Of a stretch of 39,082 nt of DNA, positions 7,186 through 15,886 are shown piece after piece. The stretch is taken from positions 1 through 39,082 of IMG/VR virus record IMGVR_UViG_3300030294_001236; one strand, given 5' to 3'. Source of the stretch: a virus. Each line of letters starts with the position of its first letter. Position 1 is the stretch's first letter. The notes under the pieces were generated by a model. It ran no database searches, had not been told where the DNA came from, and saw only the letters and a program-made list of their open reading frames with translations. The translations under genes and the position numbers were made by a program.

Positions 7186-8661
7186 TTATTGAACATTATA
7201 ATTATCTGAAATGTACTGTTTGATTTGATCATCATTCCAGTCGGGGTGCCTAGACATCATTGTGTCATAAATCTTATTTTCAGCATCGGAATTTATTCCT
7301 ATTTTTGCACCTGCTTGCTGTTGAGGTGCTCCTTGAGATATCCCGGCAGCTTGTGCTAGGATTTGTTGAGCATTTTGATATGTTCCATAATTAGGATCAT
7401 CTGTTTCCTGCACGTCTCCCATTTGGATGGCTTGCTTATGTGAATTTACCCATGATTGATGGGAGGCAATAATTCCTTTCGCTGCCGTTAACTGGGTATT
7501 TGCACCAGAGCGAGAAGCCGTACGCGCCGCAGTACGCATTTGTTCTGCTTTTAAGGTAGTTGCACTTTGCAATTTAGCATTAGCAGACGCGTTATCATGG
7601 TCATAATATTTAAACTGCAAATTTGCGCTTGCATCTGGTGTCATGGATTTATTAGCGGTAAATATAGGCTTTACCACACTACCATCATTGAAGGTTGCTG
7701 AATTCTTAGGTGTAGCAACGTATTGTATTTGCCCACCTAAATCCTTTGCTGTGATATTCACATCGTTTGCCGCAATAATTTGCGCCATATTGTTCATATC
7801 AAGCCCCGGTTTGCCCATCTGCTTAGCGGCATTATTATATTCCTGCAAAGCCCATAAAGCTTGCTGTTTTGATTGCGGAGTAGATAAATCTCTAAGTAGA
7901 TATGGAGCAACCGCCTGCCTATTAGCTGAGTCCTGTTGATCGGCATAGGATGATAGTTTATCTTGAATCGCTCCATCTACCATGCCACTTACTTTCTCCG
8001 CCATGGCAAGACCGTGCTTTTGAACCAGGTCCTTCATTGTTTGTATTTTTAAGTTTTTTAACTGTGAAGCATATTCGTTATATGAAAGCGTTTTCGGTGC
8101 CTGGTCATCTTGGAAGCCGTATTCTTTTTGCATTGGATTTGCAAAAGAATACTGGCTGTCATTTGTCGATTGCTGTTGATGAGTTTGTGACGAATTAGCT
8201 TGTGCCTGCGCTTTAGCGGCTGCATCCGTTCCAACATAAGTATCACCAACATACCAATCAGGATTAGCCGCCTTCGCTGCGGCAAACTGGCTATATTCTG
8301 CCTGTTTATTCGCATGAGATGAAGGGTCTAATGAACTATATTGTTGAGCGGCTTGCATCAAACTATTATTTGGGTCAAGAGCCGCAAACTTTTGTTTTTG
8401 TTGTTCCATATCAGAAAACACGCCATTGGGAGCAGGTAGATTATTTGCCTGCAAAGGCATGAAGCTTTTAGCCGCAATCTGTGAAGCATCTTCTTCCGGA
8501 GCAACTGCAACTTGATTATATTTAGGCTGGCTTAGCGTATCCGCTTGCGTTGCTACATTCGCAGCATCTGAATATGCCCCATCTTCATTCTTTTTTTGCA
8601 TGTATGCCCCCAAGATATCGGCTAATGCATTGACCGGACCATATGAATTTTGCCCAAACAT
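7186..8661 (-). CDS. internal virion protein, Gln/Ala-rich
   Basis: 491 residues starting MFGQNSYGPVNALADILGAY. It is rich in Gln, Ala, Asn and Ser, and largely helical, with Gln runs at about 165-172 and 445-452. The opening hydrophobic-Gly segment is common in podovirus internal virion proteins of the gp14/gp15 class. It lies between the Hint-domain protein and the transglycosylase protein in the virion operon, 12 bp upstream of the latter. No enzymatic motif is visible. It is likely part of the ejected core, judging by position and composition only. Confidence 0.65.
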   Translation of the reverse strand: MFGQNSYGPVNALADILGAYMQKKNEDGAYSDAANVATQADTLSQPKYNQVAVAPEEDASQIAAKSFMPLQANNLPAPNGVFSDMEQQKQKFAALDPNNSLMQAAQQYSSLDPSSHANKQAEYSQFAAAKAANPDWYVGDTYVGTDAAAKAQAQANSSQTHQQQSTNDSQYSFANPMQKEYGFQDDQAPKTLSYNEYASQLKNLKIQTMKDLVQKHGLAMAEKVSGMVDGAIQDKLSSYADQQDSANRQAVAPYLLRDLSTPQSKQQALWALQEYNNAAKQMGKPGLDMNNMAQIIAANDVNITAKDLGGQIQYVATPKNSATFNDGSVVKPIFTANKSMTPDASANLQFKYYDHDNASANAKLQSATTLKAEQMRTAARTASRSGANTQLTAAKGIIASHQSWVNSHKQAIQMGDVQETDDPNYGTYQNAQQILAQAAGISQGAPQQQAGAKIGINSDAENKIYDTMMSRHPDWNDDQIKQYISDNYNVQ

Positions 8662-9816
8662 TTAATCACCATACCCTTCTACGGCAATACCATTTGCAAA
8701 GAAAATATTGCGGCCGCTGACAACGATATCATAAACAAAATCGTGTTTATCTGTTTTTGACGATTTCAACAGGCGAATTCTGTCACGACTAAACGTAAAT
8801 GCACGTTTCTTCATTTTTCCGACATATTCAAACCAAGGAGCGGTATAAAATCTCTGTGATTCGGTCGTTTCAATTATCGTTCCATCTTCAAAATCCGCTT
8901 CGACAATAGGTCTCATGTGTGGCGATAAAACATGCAAAACTTTTTCAATACACAATTGATCATTATCATCTAAGGAATAAATCGCATCACCAATTTTGAT
9001 ATCTGCAATTTGTTTATACCCTCGTGGCGTTCGAACTTTAGTTTTACCAATAAAACAAGCAATAAGTGCTGAACCAACAGAACCAACAGCGCCCCATGTG
9101 GAAGCTCCACCGTCATTTTGTGTTGTTGTTGTTCCTGCACTATTCATTCGGCCTGTATACATCGTGTTATACAGGTTTTGTGCTGGAGTAGATAGCTGAC
9201 TGGCAAAATTCAATAAACTAGTCGGCTGCGTATAAGATGCATTTTCTGCCGTGGCGTTATTCGTCAATATTCCAGAAGCATTACTCGCTTTTTGGTTCAG
9301 TAAGTTTGCTTCGGTGGATAGATCGTTTGAATAGTTTTTTGCTAATGTGTCTGAAGCATTTTGGCTAATATTGTTCATGGCATTATTCGTCACGCTTGAG
9401 TTCAAAATGCCGCGACTACCTAAAGATGAAATCGTATTCCCCACTGTGCCAGTAAGGTCTGAATTAAGTGCTTGTTGGCGAGCTGTCGCGAAACCCGTCG
9501 GAAGATTCCCGTTCACTAGATCGTTATATCCGTTCGACACATCAGACATTGTTTGATTATAGGCACTACCTAAGTTTTGCCAATCAGGATTATATGTTTT
9601 GCTGATTGCATCTATCCCCTGACTTAAAAGACCGCTGGCACTATTAAGACCACTCTTATCATAGGAAACCAGTCCATTTTCTAAACTAGCTTCATTTGCT
9701 GTCTGAGCTGGAATGTTTTTGCTTGTTGTTTGCGTACCTCCACCGCCTTTAAAATGTACATGCCGAAAGCATCGGTAAAATATAACGTCGCTGTCTGTTT
9801 TATGCCAAAAATTCAT
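8662..9816 (-). CDS. internal virion/tail protein with C-terminal Hint (intein-like) domain
   Basis: 384 residues. Residues 24-250 are a Gly/Ser/Asn/Thr-rich helical region typical of podovirus minor virion proteins (KGGGGTQTT near the start, WGAVGSVGSA at the end). Residues 254-384 are a Hint domain: block A CFIGKTKVRTPRGYKQI with Cys254 as first residue, block B-like ETTESQRFYT (315-325), and block F-like VYDIVVSGRNIFFANG (361-376). Block B has Gln where His is expected, and the terminal His-Asn is replaced by Glu-Gly, so protein splicing is unlikely. Cys254 could still allow an N-S acyl shift and release of the domain. The start is supported by AAAGGGGTG six bases upstream. Confidence 0.75.
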   Translation of the reverse strand: MNFWHKTDSDVIFYRCFRHVHFKGGGGTQTTSKNIPAQTANEASLENGLVSYDKSGLNSASGLLSQGIDAISKTYNPDWQNLGSAYNQTMSDVSNGYNDLVNGNLPTGFATARQQALNSDLTGTVGNTISSLGSRGILNSSVTNNAMNNISQNASDTLAKNYSNDLSTEANLLNQKASNASGILTNNATAENASYTQPTSLLNFASQLSTPAQNLYNTMYTGRMNSAGTTTTQNDGGASTWGAVGSVGSALIACFIGKTKVRTPRGYKQIADIKIGDAIYSLDDNDQLCIEKVLHVLSPHMRPIVEADFEDGTIIETTESQRFYTAPWFEYVGKMKKRAFTFSRDRIRLLKSSKTDKHDFVYDIVVSGRNIFFANGIAVEGYGD

Positions 9817-9828
9817 TTTATCACCCCT

Positions 9829-10170
9829 TTAAACAATAGATTTTTCGAAAACCCAATACATTATGCCATTAGACCGAACACCAGATAGTTTTCGATTCAA
9901 TGTAGCCTTAGTAAGCCGCTGAAATGCTAACGGATTATGAAGAGTTTGTGTACTTAGAAAAGTACATCCTAGGTCTTTTCCCATATCATTTGCCGTTTGT
10001 TGAAGACCATGAATATCATTCGTGCAAAAGGCATCTATACAAAAAGCTTTATCAATTTTCCGCCATAAAAAAAAACCCTTATTGGGCTCAAAATAGAGAA
10101 CGAAGCCATCCGGAATGCTAAAAGGTTCCGCTTTGGCTTCGTATTTTTCCATCCACTCTTTTAACAACAT
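9829..10170 (-). CDS. hypothetical phage protein in tail region
   Basis: 113 residues starting MLLKEWMEKYEAKAEP. It is a compact alpha/beta protein with the segment FFLWRKIDKAFCIDAFCTND and a C-terminal MYWVFEKS. No membrane segment or known motif is seen. It sits between the tail-fibre chaperone and the Hint-domain virion protein, where some podoviruses carry a small acetyltransferase-like protein. I see no clear acetyl-CoA motif and leave the function open. Confidence 0.55.
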   Translation of the reverse strand: MLLKEWMEKYEAKAEPFSIPDGFVLYFEPNKGFFLWRKIDKAFCIDAFCTNDIHGLQQTANDMGKDLGCTFLSTQTLHNPLAFQRLTKATLNRKLSGVRSNGIMYWVFEKSIV

Positions 10171-10177
10171 ACTATCA

Positions 10178-10618
10178 TCAGCTTTCTGGTGGAATTGGCC
10201 ATATTGGATTGTCTAAATCACTGCACCCTTTTTCTGGCATATCTCGAAGTGATTGCCTGTAAGTCTGCCATGTTGCTTTTTGCATGTTAGTTAAAGCTGC
10301 ATCATTCAATTGAGTATAGTCGCATACAGATAAAAGAGAATCGCGTTTCATGCGAATATTGGCAAGTTTTTGCCTATCTGTTAGTGCTGCTTGTTCTGTT
10401 TTTATTTCTTCGGCTTTCACATATTCAACATACTGCCAAGCACCATCTTTAAAATATAAGTCATAACCTTCTTTTAATTCCGGGGTTATTTCTGTGGTGC
10501 CTGAAGGTAGCTGCCAAATACCTGACGGACTTCGATCGGTAAAATCTAAAACAATAGGCCTTATTAATTTTCCATCAGAATCGTAGGAATAGACTATTTT
10601 TGTTTCTGTTTTATCCAT
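10178..10618 (-). CDS. tail fibre assembly chaperone
   Basis: 146 residues. The C-terminal half holds RDSLLSVCDYTQLNDA...WQTYRQSLRDMP...NPIWPIPP (about residues 89-143), the signature of the phage tail assembly chaperone family (PF16778 by recollection). The N-terminal part (residues 5-60) resembles the fibre-tip-like region common in such chaperones. It lies 10 bp downstream of the tail fibre gene, the usual place. It should assist folding or trimerisation of the fibre and may stay bound to it. Confidence 0.8.
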   Translation of the reverse strand: MDKTETKIVYSYDSDGKLIRPIVLDFTDRSPSGIWQLPSGTTEITPELKEGYDLYFKDGAWQYVEYVKAEEIKTEQAALTDRQKLANIRMKRDSLLSVCDYTQLNDAALTNMQKATWQTYRQSLRDMPEKGCSDLDNPIWPIPPES

Positions 10619-10627
10619 AATGTCCTC

Positions 10628-12130
10628 CTAATATTTGATCTGCGGTATCATTGTGACTGTTGGTGGCTGCACTGTGGTTGAACTTCCATAAATATTGTTA
10701 GATTTACTAGCTGAAAAATTAACAATAGCGGCTTGTTGCAAATTATTACCAACGCCTGATGTATACGCTCCTAATGTAAATGCTCCTGATAGTTTACCCC
10801 ACATTGTCGTGCTAAACGTCCCTGCGACATCAGGCAATCCTGCTATTATTGATTTTCCCGATTCCCCGCCCTCTATAAATAATCCATAAATATTTGGCAG
10901 TACAAACGTTGTACTGCCGTCCCCAACTCCAAAAAGTCCGGGGAAATTTGTAGCATTTCCAAAACTTATCGATACCGTTCCCGCTGCTGTAGCAGCCACG
11001 GATATGGTTATACTTGTAGTTGATATTGCTGTGATCGTCGTTCCAACTGAAATTCCCGCGCCTGACACTAACATACCAACAGTTAGCTTTGCGATATCCG
11101 TTATGGATATACCTGATATTGTAGTACTAGATACCGCGGTCGTTCCCGTAAATACTTTTTTCCCATCATTATAAAAAAGAGAATTATCTACAGCCAGCTT
11201 TAAAAGCCGCGGGTAATCAGCACGGTTTACCGTCGCACCATTTAATTTTACATAACCCGTACGCAAAATAAGATCATGTAATATCCTTCCACATGGTATT
11301 GAATCTCTACAGTCGTCTATAATCCACTTAACAGCTCCATCTGCCACATAGACGCCCGCTGTTGACCCCCACGTTGGTTCTACTGGTGCCGTCTTGCCCG
11401 CAAACACACATTCCAAACGCGCCCATGAAGGCAAGGCTGCACTATAAGCTATATCGCCAATGCTATAATTTTTACCATTTTGACGATATCTATCGCTAAT
11501 ACCACTTACTACAATATTTTGTGGAACCTTACTTGCTAATGGATAAATAGAAATTGTCGCCGTACTAGCAACGGTTACAACACTTGCGACGAATATTCTT
11601 TGTTTTATATCCCACGCACTGCCATTATAGCAATACATTTTCATTTCGTTTGTATTGAAGTAATGCAGATCAAGAACCGGCGATGCCGGTGCCGTGTTTA
11701 AATACAAGTCAGGTAGAATTGTATACCCAAAACTCAATAAACCTGTTGTCTTATCCTTATCCACATAAAGATAATAGGTTTGATTAGGCGGTAGTGTCCA
11801 TGCTGAATTAATTAAACTATCAACCTTATCAATTAAATCAATACTCCCGCTCGAAGGACTGAACCCATTTGCAAAAGCAAAAATAATTGGCTTAGAGCTT
11901 CCGTCTATGCTAATCGAAAGACCTGTAGCTGTAAGGAAATTTGGTGATCCATTTGAATCGGTCGGACCATATAAAACAGATTGTCGTTTACTACCGGCTA
12001 AAGATAACGCCCCTGTATTGGACAAAATATCTAATATTCGTTTGATTTCTTTATCATCATTTTCAAATCCAGCTTGAACACTCGTCCCTTTAGGTGTTAT
12101 GTTCTGTGGAAATTGTCTCGAGTATGCCAT
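10628..12130 (-). CDS. tail fibre / receptor-binding protein with collar-like domain
   Basis: 500 residues starting MAYSRQFPQNITPKG. The N-terminal 60 residues probably attach to the tail hub. The middle is beta-rich. Residues 285-410 hold GRILHDLILRTGYVKLNGATV and FGVGDGSTTFVLPNIYGLFI, a phage tail-collar-like fold. This is interrupted at about 330-385 by a Thr/Ser/Ile-rich beta motif (VGMLVSGAGISVGTTITAIS) that recurs in many phage adhesins. The C-terminus is Gly/Ser/Thr-rich. The downstream chaperone supports fibre function. It probably determines host receptor choice; the receptor cannot be read from sequence. Confidence 0.8.
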   Translation of the reverse strand: MAYSRQFPQNITPKGTSVQAGFENDDKEIKRILDILSNTGALSLAGSKRQSVLYGPTDSNGSPNFLTATGLSISIDGSSKPIIFAFANGFSPSSGSIDLIDKVDSLINSAWTLPPNQTYYLYVDKDKTTGLLSFGYTILPDLYLNTAPASPVLDLHYFNTNEMKMYCYNGSAWDIKQRIFVASVVTVASTATISIYPLASKVPQNIVVSGISDRYRQNGKNYSIGDIAYSAALPSWARLECVFAGKTAPVEPTWGSTAGVYVADGAVKWIIDDCRDSIPCGRILHDLILRTGYVKLNGATVNRADYPRLLKLAVDNSLFYNDGKKVFTGTTAVSSTTISGISITDIAKLTVGMLVSGAGISVGTTITAISTTSITISVAATAAGTVSISFGNATNFPGLFGVGDGSTTFVLPNIYGLFIEGGESGKSIIAGLPDVAGTFSTTMWGKLSGAFTLGAYTSGVGNNLQQAAIVNFSASKSNNIYGSSTTVQPPTVTMIPQIKY

Positions 12131-12142
12131 TTGTTCACCACC

Positions 12143-13570
12143 TTAAACTTCTAAAAATTGATAATCAAATTGCCTAATAGCAATAGATCCTTTTTGGACT
12201 AAAACGCTAAGTTGAACGCTCTTATTTGAACCACCACCAACTTTATAAGAACGAGTATATGAATCTGTATAAATAAAATTTTCATTACTAGAAATATCTT
12301 CGATGTTCCCGTAAATATCTGGACTATTCGATGTGAAGATAACATTTTTAGGCTTTTTACCACACTTAATAGTTCCATATCCATCGATGATATTGTATGA
12401 AACAAAATTCCGATTCATCACAAGAATAGAATGCTTTTGTGTCAATTTATTATTTCCAGTAATTGCTGTTTGAATTTGAACACCATCGTCTAAATCTGTG
12501 GTACCATCCAATATGCCGATTTTATTTCCACAAGCCACATAAACCGAACTTTTTACCGCACATACATCATGTAATTGATTCGTAAATGTCCGGCAGGTAA
12601 AGGCGCCCCGCCCATCGCTATAACGAGCAATATAGTGATAAAGATAGACTCGATTGTCATTTTGCGTCTTAATCCATACTTGCTTTTTCGGCTGCACGTG
12701 CCACATTTGACAATTTTCATCGATATTTTTGGCAATCCATGCATTTATATTTAAACCTAATTCCGTTGGCTCGATATCGCTATAAGCATTAACAGGGGTA
12801 AACGCCATAAGCCCTGCTTGTCCAAGGTATCCGCTAATTCCATCTACGTTACAAGTCGCACGCAGTGACAGGCATGACGCTGTTTGAGATACTGCTAATA
12901 CAGAAAAATTGCTGTCAGAAGGTTCTCCGACAATCTGATAAGCTCTTCCATATTGTTTATAGACAATCATGACTTGTGCTAGAAAATCGATGGCAATAAT
13001 ATTCCCAGGATCTTTATAGCCTACATTAACAAATTGAGCTGAGGATTTATTCGCTGCAACATTTGTCCAACTCGTATAATCGCCTATTGCTGAGTAATTC
13101 ACCACATCGGAGGCAATAGAAAAAGCAACAAGCCGCCCCTGTCTGCTTGTTGCGTAATGGCTGACCGGAGGCGAACCTATAAGCGTAGTCAATGTGTTTG
13201 CACCCGTTAATGCCTGTAGAAGATTGCCACTGGCGATGATAATTACCCCACCATAATTGCAATATACAGGCTTGCTGCTTCCTGTCAGTGTTCCTAACAG
13301 TGTGTACGTGGAAAGGTCTGTTTTATAAAGGTTTGTACCACTTGAAAATAAGAAGATGTCATGTGTATGGTCATAAAACAACGTATCTACGCTCATGCCG
13401 ACATCTAATTTGATAGTAATTCCCTCAACTGTACGCAGTGAACCGTCAGCATGATCATATTCACATTGTTCAGCCTGCACCAGTTCGCCATCAGCAATCG
13501 CTTCGGGGTTTTTGGACCAATTGAGCCCGTAAGGAAATCCACCGCTTGACATCGTTGCAAATTCTGCCAT
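12143..13570 (-). CDS. tail hub / DNA stabilisation protein (P22 gp10-like)
   Basis: 475 residues, nearly all beta-strand, with repeats resembling propeller blades. The segment RQGRLVAFS...VVNYSAIGDYTSWTN (about 145-172) is typical of the packaged-DNA stabilisation/tail-hub proteins of P22-like podoviruses. The start overlaps the stop of the 157-residue gene by one base. It follows two connector-like genes and precedes the fibre gene, matching the head-to-tail order of podoviruses. It probably forms the tail tube hub that carries the fibres. Confidence 0.7.
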   Translation of the reverse strand: MAEFATMSSGGFPYGLNWSKNPEAIADGELVQAEQCEYDHADGSLRTVEGITIKLDVGMSVDTLFYDHTHDIFLFSSGTNLYKTDLSTYTLLGTLTGSSKPVYCNYGGVIIIASGNLLQALTGANTLTTLIGSPPVSHYATSRQGRLVAFSIASDVVNYSAIGDYTSWTNVAANKSSAQFVNVGYKDPGNIIAIDFLAQVMIVYKQYGRAYQIVGEPSDSNFSVLAVSQTASCLSLRATCNVDGISGYLGQAGLMAFTPVNAYSDIEPTELGLNINAWIAKNIDENCQMWHVQPKKQVWIKTQNDNRVYLYHYIARYSDGRGAFTCRTFTNQLHDVCAVKSSVYVACGNKIGILDGTTDLDDGVQIQTAITGNNKLTQKHSILVMNRNFVSYNIIDGYGTIKCGKKPKNVIFTSNSPDIYGNIEDISSNENFIYTDSYTRSYKVGGGSNKSVQLSVLVQKGSIAIRQFDYQFLEV

Positions 13571-14043
13571 TAGCTCACACCCTTTGCCGCCTTAATGCTT
13601 GCCACGATATCTGAAATAAAGGTTTTATCTGTATTCGTATATTCCGTAGGGATGTACGTCTTTTTCTTGATAAGATAGCTGGCAATAAAAACGAGCGTTG
13701 TTACGTACATATCTTTAAACGGAATCGTATCCGTGATTACTGAAACATGCGGCTGCGCTGTGGCATATTTTACTTTGACAGCACCACCGTTATTTGTATA
13801 GAAAAGGTCTCCAAAGATATACGCAGGGTACCCATTTTGCGGAACAAACTCAATAAAATTACTGGGGACCGGTAAGCCAGAAACGATTTGAAGCGTTGTC
13901 ATGCAATCACTTGACCCCATTCCTGCCAAGGTGAAGGATAAGTAATCAATGGCTGCATTGATATAAGGAATATTATCTGTATCTTCATCGAGCAGTTCAT
14001 CGGCTTCAAGGTTTATCAGATTGATTACATCTTGTACTAACAT
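13570..14043 (-). CDS. head-tail connector/adaptor protein
   Basis: 157 residues starting MLVQDVINLINLEADELLDED. A helical N-terminus and a hydrophobic centre (YVTTLVFIASYLIKKK, about 108-125) fit helical-bundle adaptor proteins. It lies between a second adaptor-like gene and the tail hub gene, with a one-base overlap with the latter. The assignment rests mainly on order and size. Confidence 0.55.
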   Translation of the reverse strand: MLVQDVINLINLEADELLDEDTDNIPYINAAIDYLSFTLAGMGSSDCMTTLQIVSGLPVPSNFIEFVPQNGYPAYIFGDLFYTNNGGAVKVKYATAQPHVSVITDTIPFKDMYVTTLVFIASYLIKKKTYIPTEYTNTDKTFISDIVASIKAAKGVS

Positions 14044-14055
14044 AAAAGCACCTCC

Positions 14056-14625
14056 TTATATCCGAAAACTAGGTTGAATCTCAAGACTTCCATATTCTCT
14101 ACCAGCCGTAAGCTTATAAACATCATCGCTAATCTGGGCAACGATGGTCGTATCTGTCTTGTTGATGCCACCCTGCAGAGAAATGATTGCGTATTTTTTG
14201 AGCAACTCACTGAAATAATTCGGGAGTGGTAAATCTACCGTTAAAGTAGAATCATCAACTTCGACAAAGTACGGCTTATAAACGAGTGTCAAAACATCAT
14301 TTGCACTATAAATGTTATTGCCTCGAATCCGATACGTGTATGCATCGACCGCTAGACTCTTGCTTTGCTGGTCAATTTTCCTTGTGTTAGCAAATACATT
14401 AACGACACTTAAAAAGTCGGTTGGAAGAGTGCTGATACCTTCTGTAAGCGTTAAATCTTTTTCGGCAGTAATCAATTCATTACTGGACTGTGAAAGGGTA
14501 TTAAATACGATCGATAATACGGTATTGAGCGCATCGGTTAGCTGATAATCTGAATATTTCACTTGGGCATTATCATTGATTTCTGGGCTCATACGGATTT
14601 TACTGAATAGTTGCTGTGGTGTCAT
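14056..14625 (-). CDS. head-tail adaptor protein
   Basis: 189 residues starting MTPQQLFSKIRMSPEINDNAQV. The helical N-terminus with DALNTVLSIVFNTLSQ (about 30-46) and FSELLKKYAIISLQGG (about 139-154) matches the pattern of podovirus adaptor proteins (gp4/gp11 class) that bind the portal. It is directly downstream of a 108-residue gene and the capsid gene. Function is inferred from order. Confidence 0.6.
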   Translation of the reverse strand: MTPQQLFSKIRMSPEINDNAQVKYSDYQLTDALNTVLSIVFNTLSQSSNELITAEKDLTLTEGISTLPTDFLSVVNVFANTRKIDQQSKSLAVDAYTYRIRGNNIYSANDVLTLVYKPYFVEVDDSTLTVDLPLPNYFSELLKKYAIISLQGGINKTDTTIVAQISDDVYKLTAGREYGSLEIQPSFRI

Positions 14626-14952
14626 TTAAACACCCCCAGAGCAAGCCTTGAACAATAGAGGATAACGTTCGATCATACGGTCCCGTGCTTTTTCATCGCC
14701 ATAGTTGAGGTACAGATATGCATCCTTATCTTTGAACTGATTGATCAACATACGGACTGTCGGCATGTATATACGAGCTACCCGACGAATCTGCCGGTCA
14801 GCACTGAATCCATCACTTTTTCTATCTTCATAATTTGCCTGCTGCACCACTCCGTCATCTGCGGCAGTAATGATTCGTTCTTTGCCGCCCTCAATCGCAT
14901 AAAACTGTTTGATACTTTGGTTTGGGTCATGAAGTTGAATGATTTTTTCCAT
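14626..14952 (-). CDS. hypothetical structural-region protein
   Basis: 108 residues starting MEKIIQLHDPNQSIKQFYA, basic and mainly helical, with no membrane segment. AGGAGG lies just before the start. It sits between the capsid gene's terminator and the adaptor genes, where podoviruses often carry a small head-completion protein. The family was not recognised. Confidence 0.6.
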   Translation of the reverse strand: MEKIIQLHDPNQSIKQFYAIEGGKERIITAADDGVVQQANYEDRKSDGFSADRQIRRVARIYMPTVRMLINQFKDKDAYLYLNYGDEKARDRMIERYPLLFKACSGGV

Positions 14953-14971
14953 AGTAGCCTCCTAAAAAAGA

Positions 14972-14996
14972 AAACAGGAGGAAATTCCTCCTGTTT
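14972..14996 (-). terminator. terminator after the capsid gene
   Basis: A perfect 12-bp inverted repeat, AAACAGGAGGAA and its complement, around a single central base. On the minus strand it is followed by TCTTTTTT. It begins 2 bp after the capsid stop and probably lowers expression of downstream genes relative to capsid. Confidence 0.85.
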
Positions 14997-14997
14997 A

Positions 14998-15879
14998 TCA
15001 TTTAGCTTTCAAATCTTTAATGAGTGCCTGTCCTGCTTCGCCTTTTAATTCAAGCGTCATTTCGCCTTTGATGATACCGCGTTCGCAGTCATCGGTTGCC
15101 GGCAAATCTTTTTTCTTGAATCTACGAAGCCAAGCAACTGATAAATACTGCGGATCCAACAAGAAAATTTGAGCATCAGTTTGGAAACGAGATGCTTTGA
15201 TTTCTACACGACCAAAGTCAGTATCAATCACATCGATAGCCTCAACCATTTCCTTTTTCTTCGCATCGATGTTTTTCGTATTCGAAGTCGTGAGTGCTGA
15301 AATGTTGACTTTATTGGAACCGGAAACGATAAGCTGGTCCGGTTCGCCACCTTTTCCCCAAGCTGCCTGTAATGCCTGAGTAATCATTACACGAGTGATC
15401 ACCTGTGCTGTACCGCCGTTAGCAATAACATTCGTTTTAATAAGCCCAGGAATACCAGCCATTGTACGTGCTACAGTTTTACTTCCTGCGGCCTTATCGC
15501 CTTGTGTTGTAATTGCAAGCTCCAAATCTTTGGCAATTTCTTTCATTGCTTTGAGCATCTGATAACCGTATTCATCATCAACACCGGCTTTATCGACCGC
15601 CTGCTGGGTTTCAGTAACTTCATAACCACGTTTCATGATCTGCGTATAGTTACCATTTCTGCCACGCGCTGGTGCAGCTACCGTTGCATCAGCAGAACCT
15701 TCGACATAAGCATTCACCTGTGCATCGGAGAGTACATCTTCCGGAAATTCATGGTAAGTAGCCTTTGCCTTCGCTGTTCCGATCATCGTTGTAATCGGGG
15801 TCTGCGTTGGAGAAATATTCACGATAACATCTGTGAGGTCATCGCGGTTGGTAGGTTCATCATACGTAAATTTTGCCAT
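14998..15879 (-). CDS. major capsid protein, SU10/DUF5309 family
   Basis: 293 residues. The N-terminus MAKFTYDEPTNRDDLTDVI with SPTQTPITTMIG (about 24-35), RGRNGNYTQIMKRGYEVTETQ (about 72-92) and DLELAITTQGDKAAGS (about 118-133) are hallmarks of the SU10-type major capsid protein family, an HK97-fold capsid common in podoviruses with P22-like portals. Placement between scaffold and connector genes agrees. It forms the icosahedral shell. A strong terminator follows directly. Confidence 0.88.
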   Translation of the reverse strand: MAKFTYDEPTNRDDLTDVIVNISPTQTPITTMIGTAKAKATYHEFPEDVLSDAQVNAYVEGSADATVAAPARGRNGNYTQIMKRGYEVTETQQAVDKAGVDDEYGYQMLKAMKEIAKDLELAITTQGDKAAGSKTVARTMAGIPGLIKTNVIANGGTAQVITRVMITQALQAAWGKGGEPDQLIVSGSNKVNISALTTSNTKNIDAKKKEMVEAIDVIDTDFGRVEIKASRFQTDAQIFLLDPQYLSVAWLRRFKKKDLPATDDCERGIIKGEMTLELKGEAGQALIKDLKAK

Positions 15880-15886
15880 TAATAAA

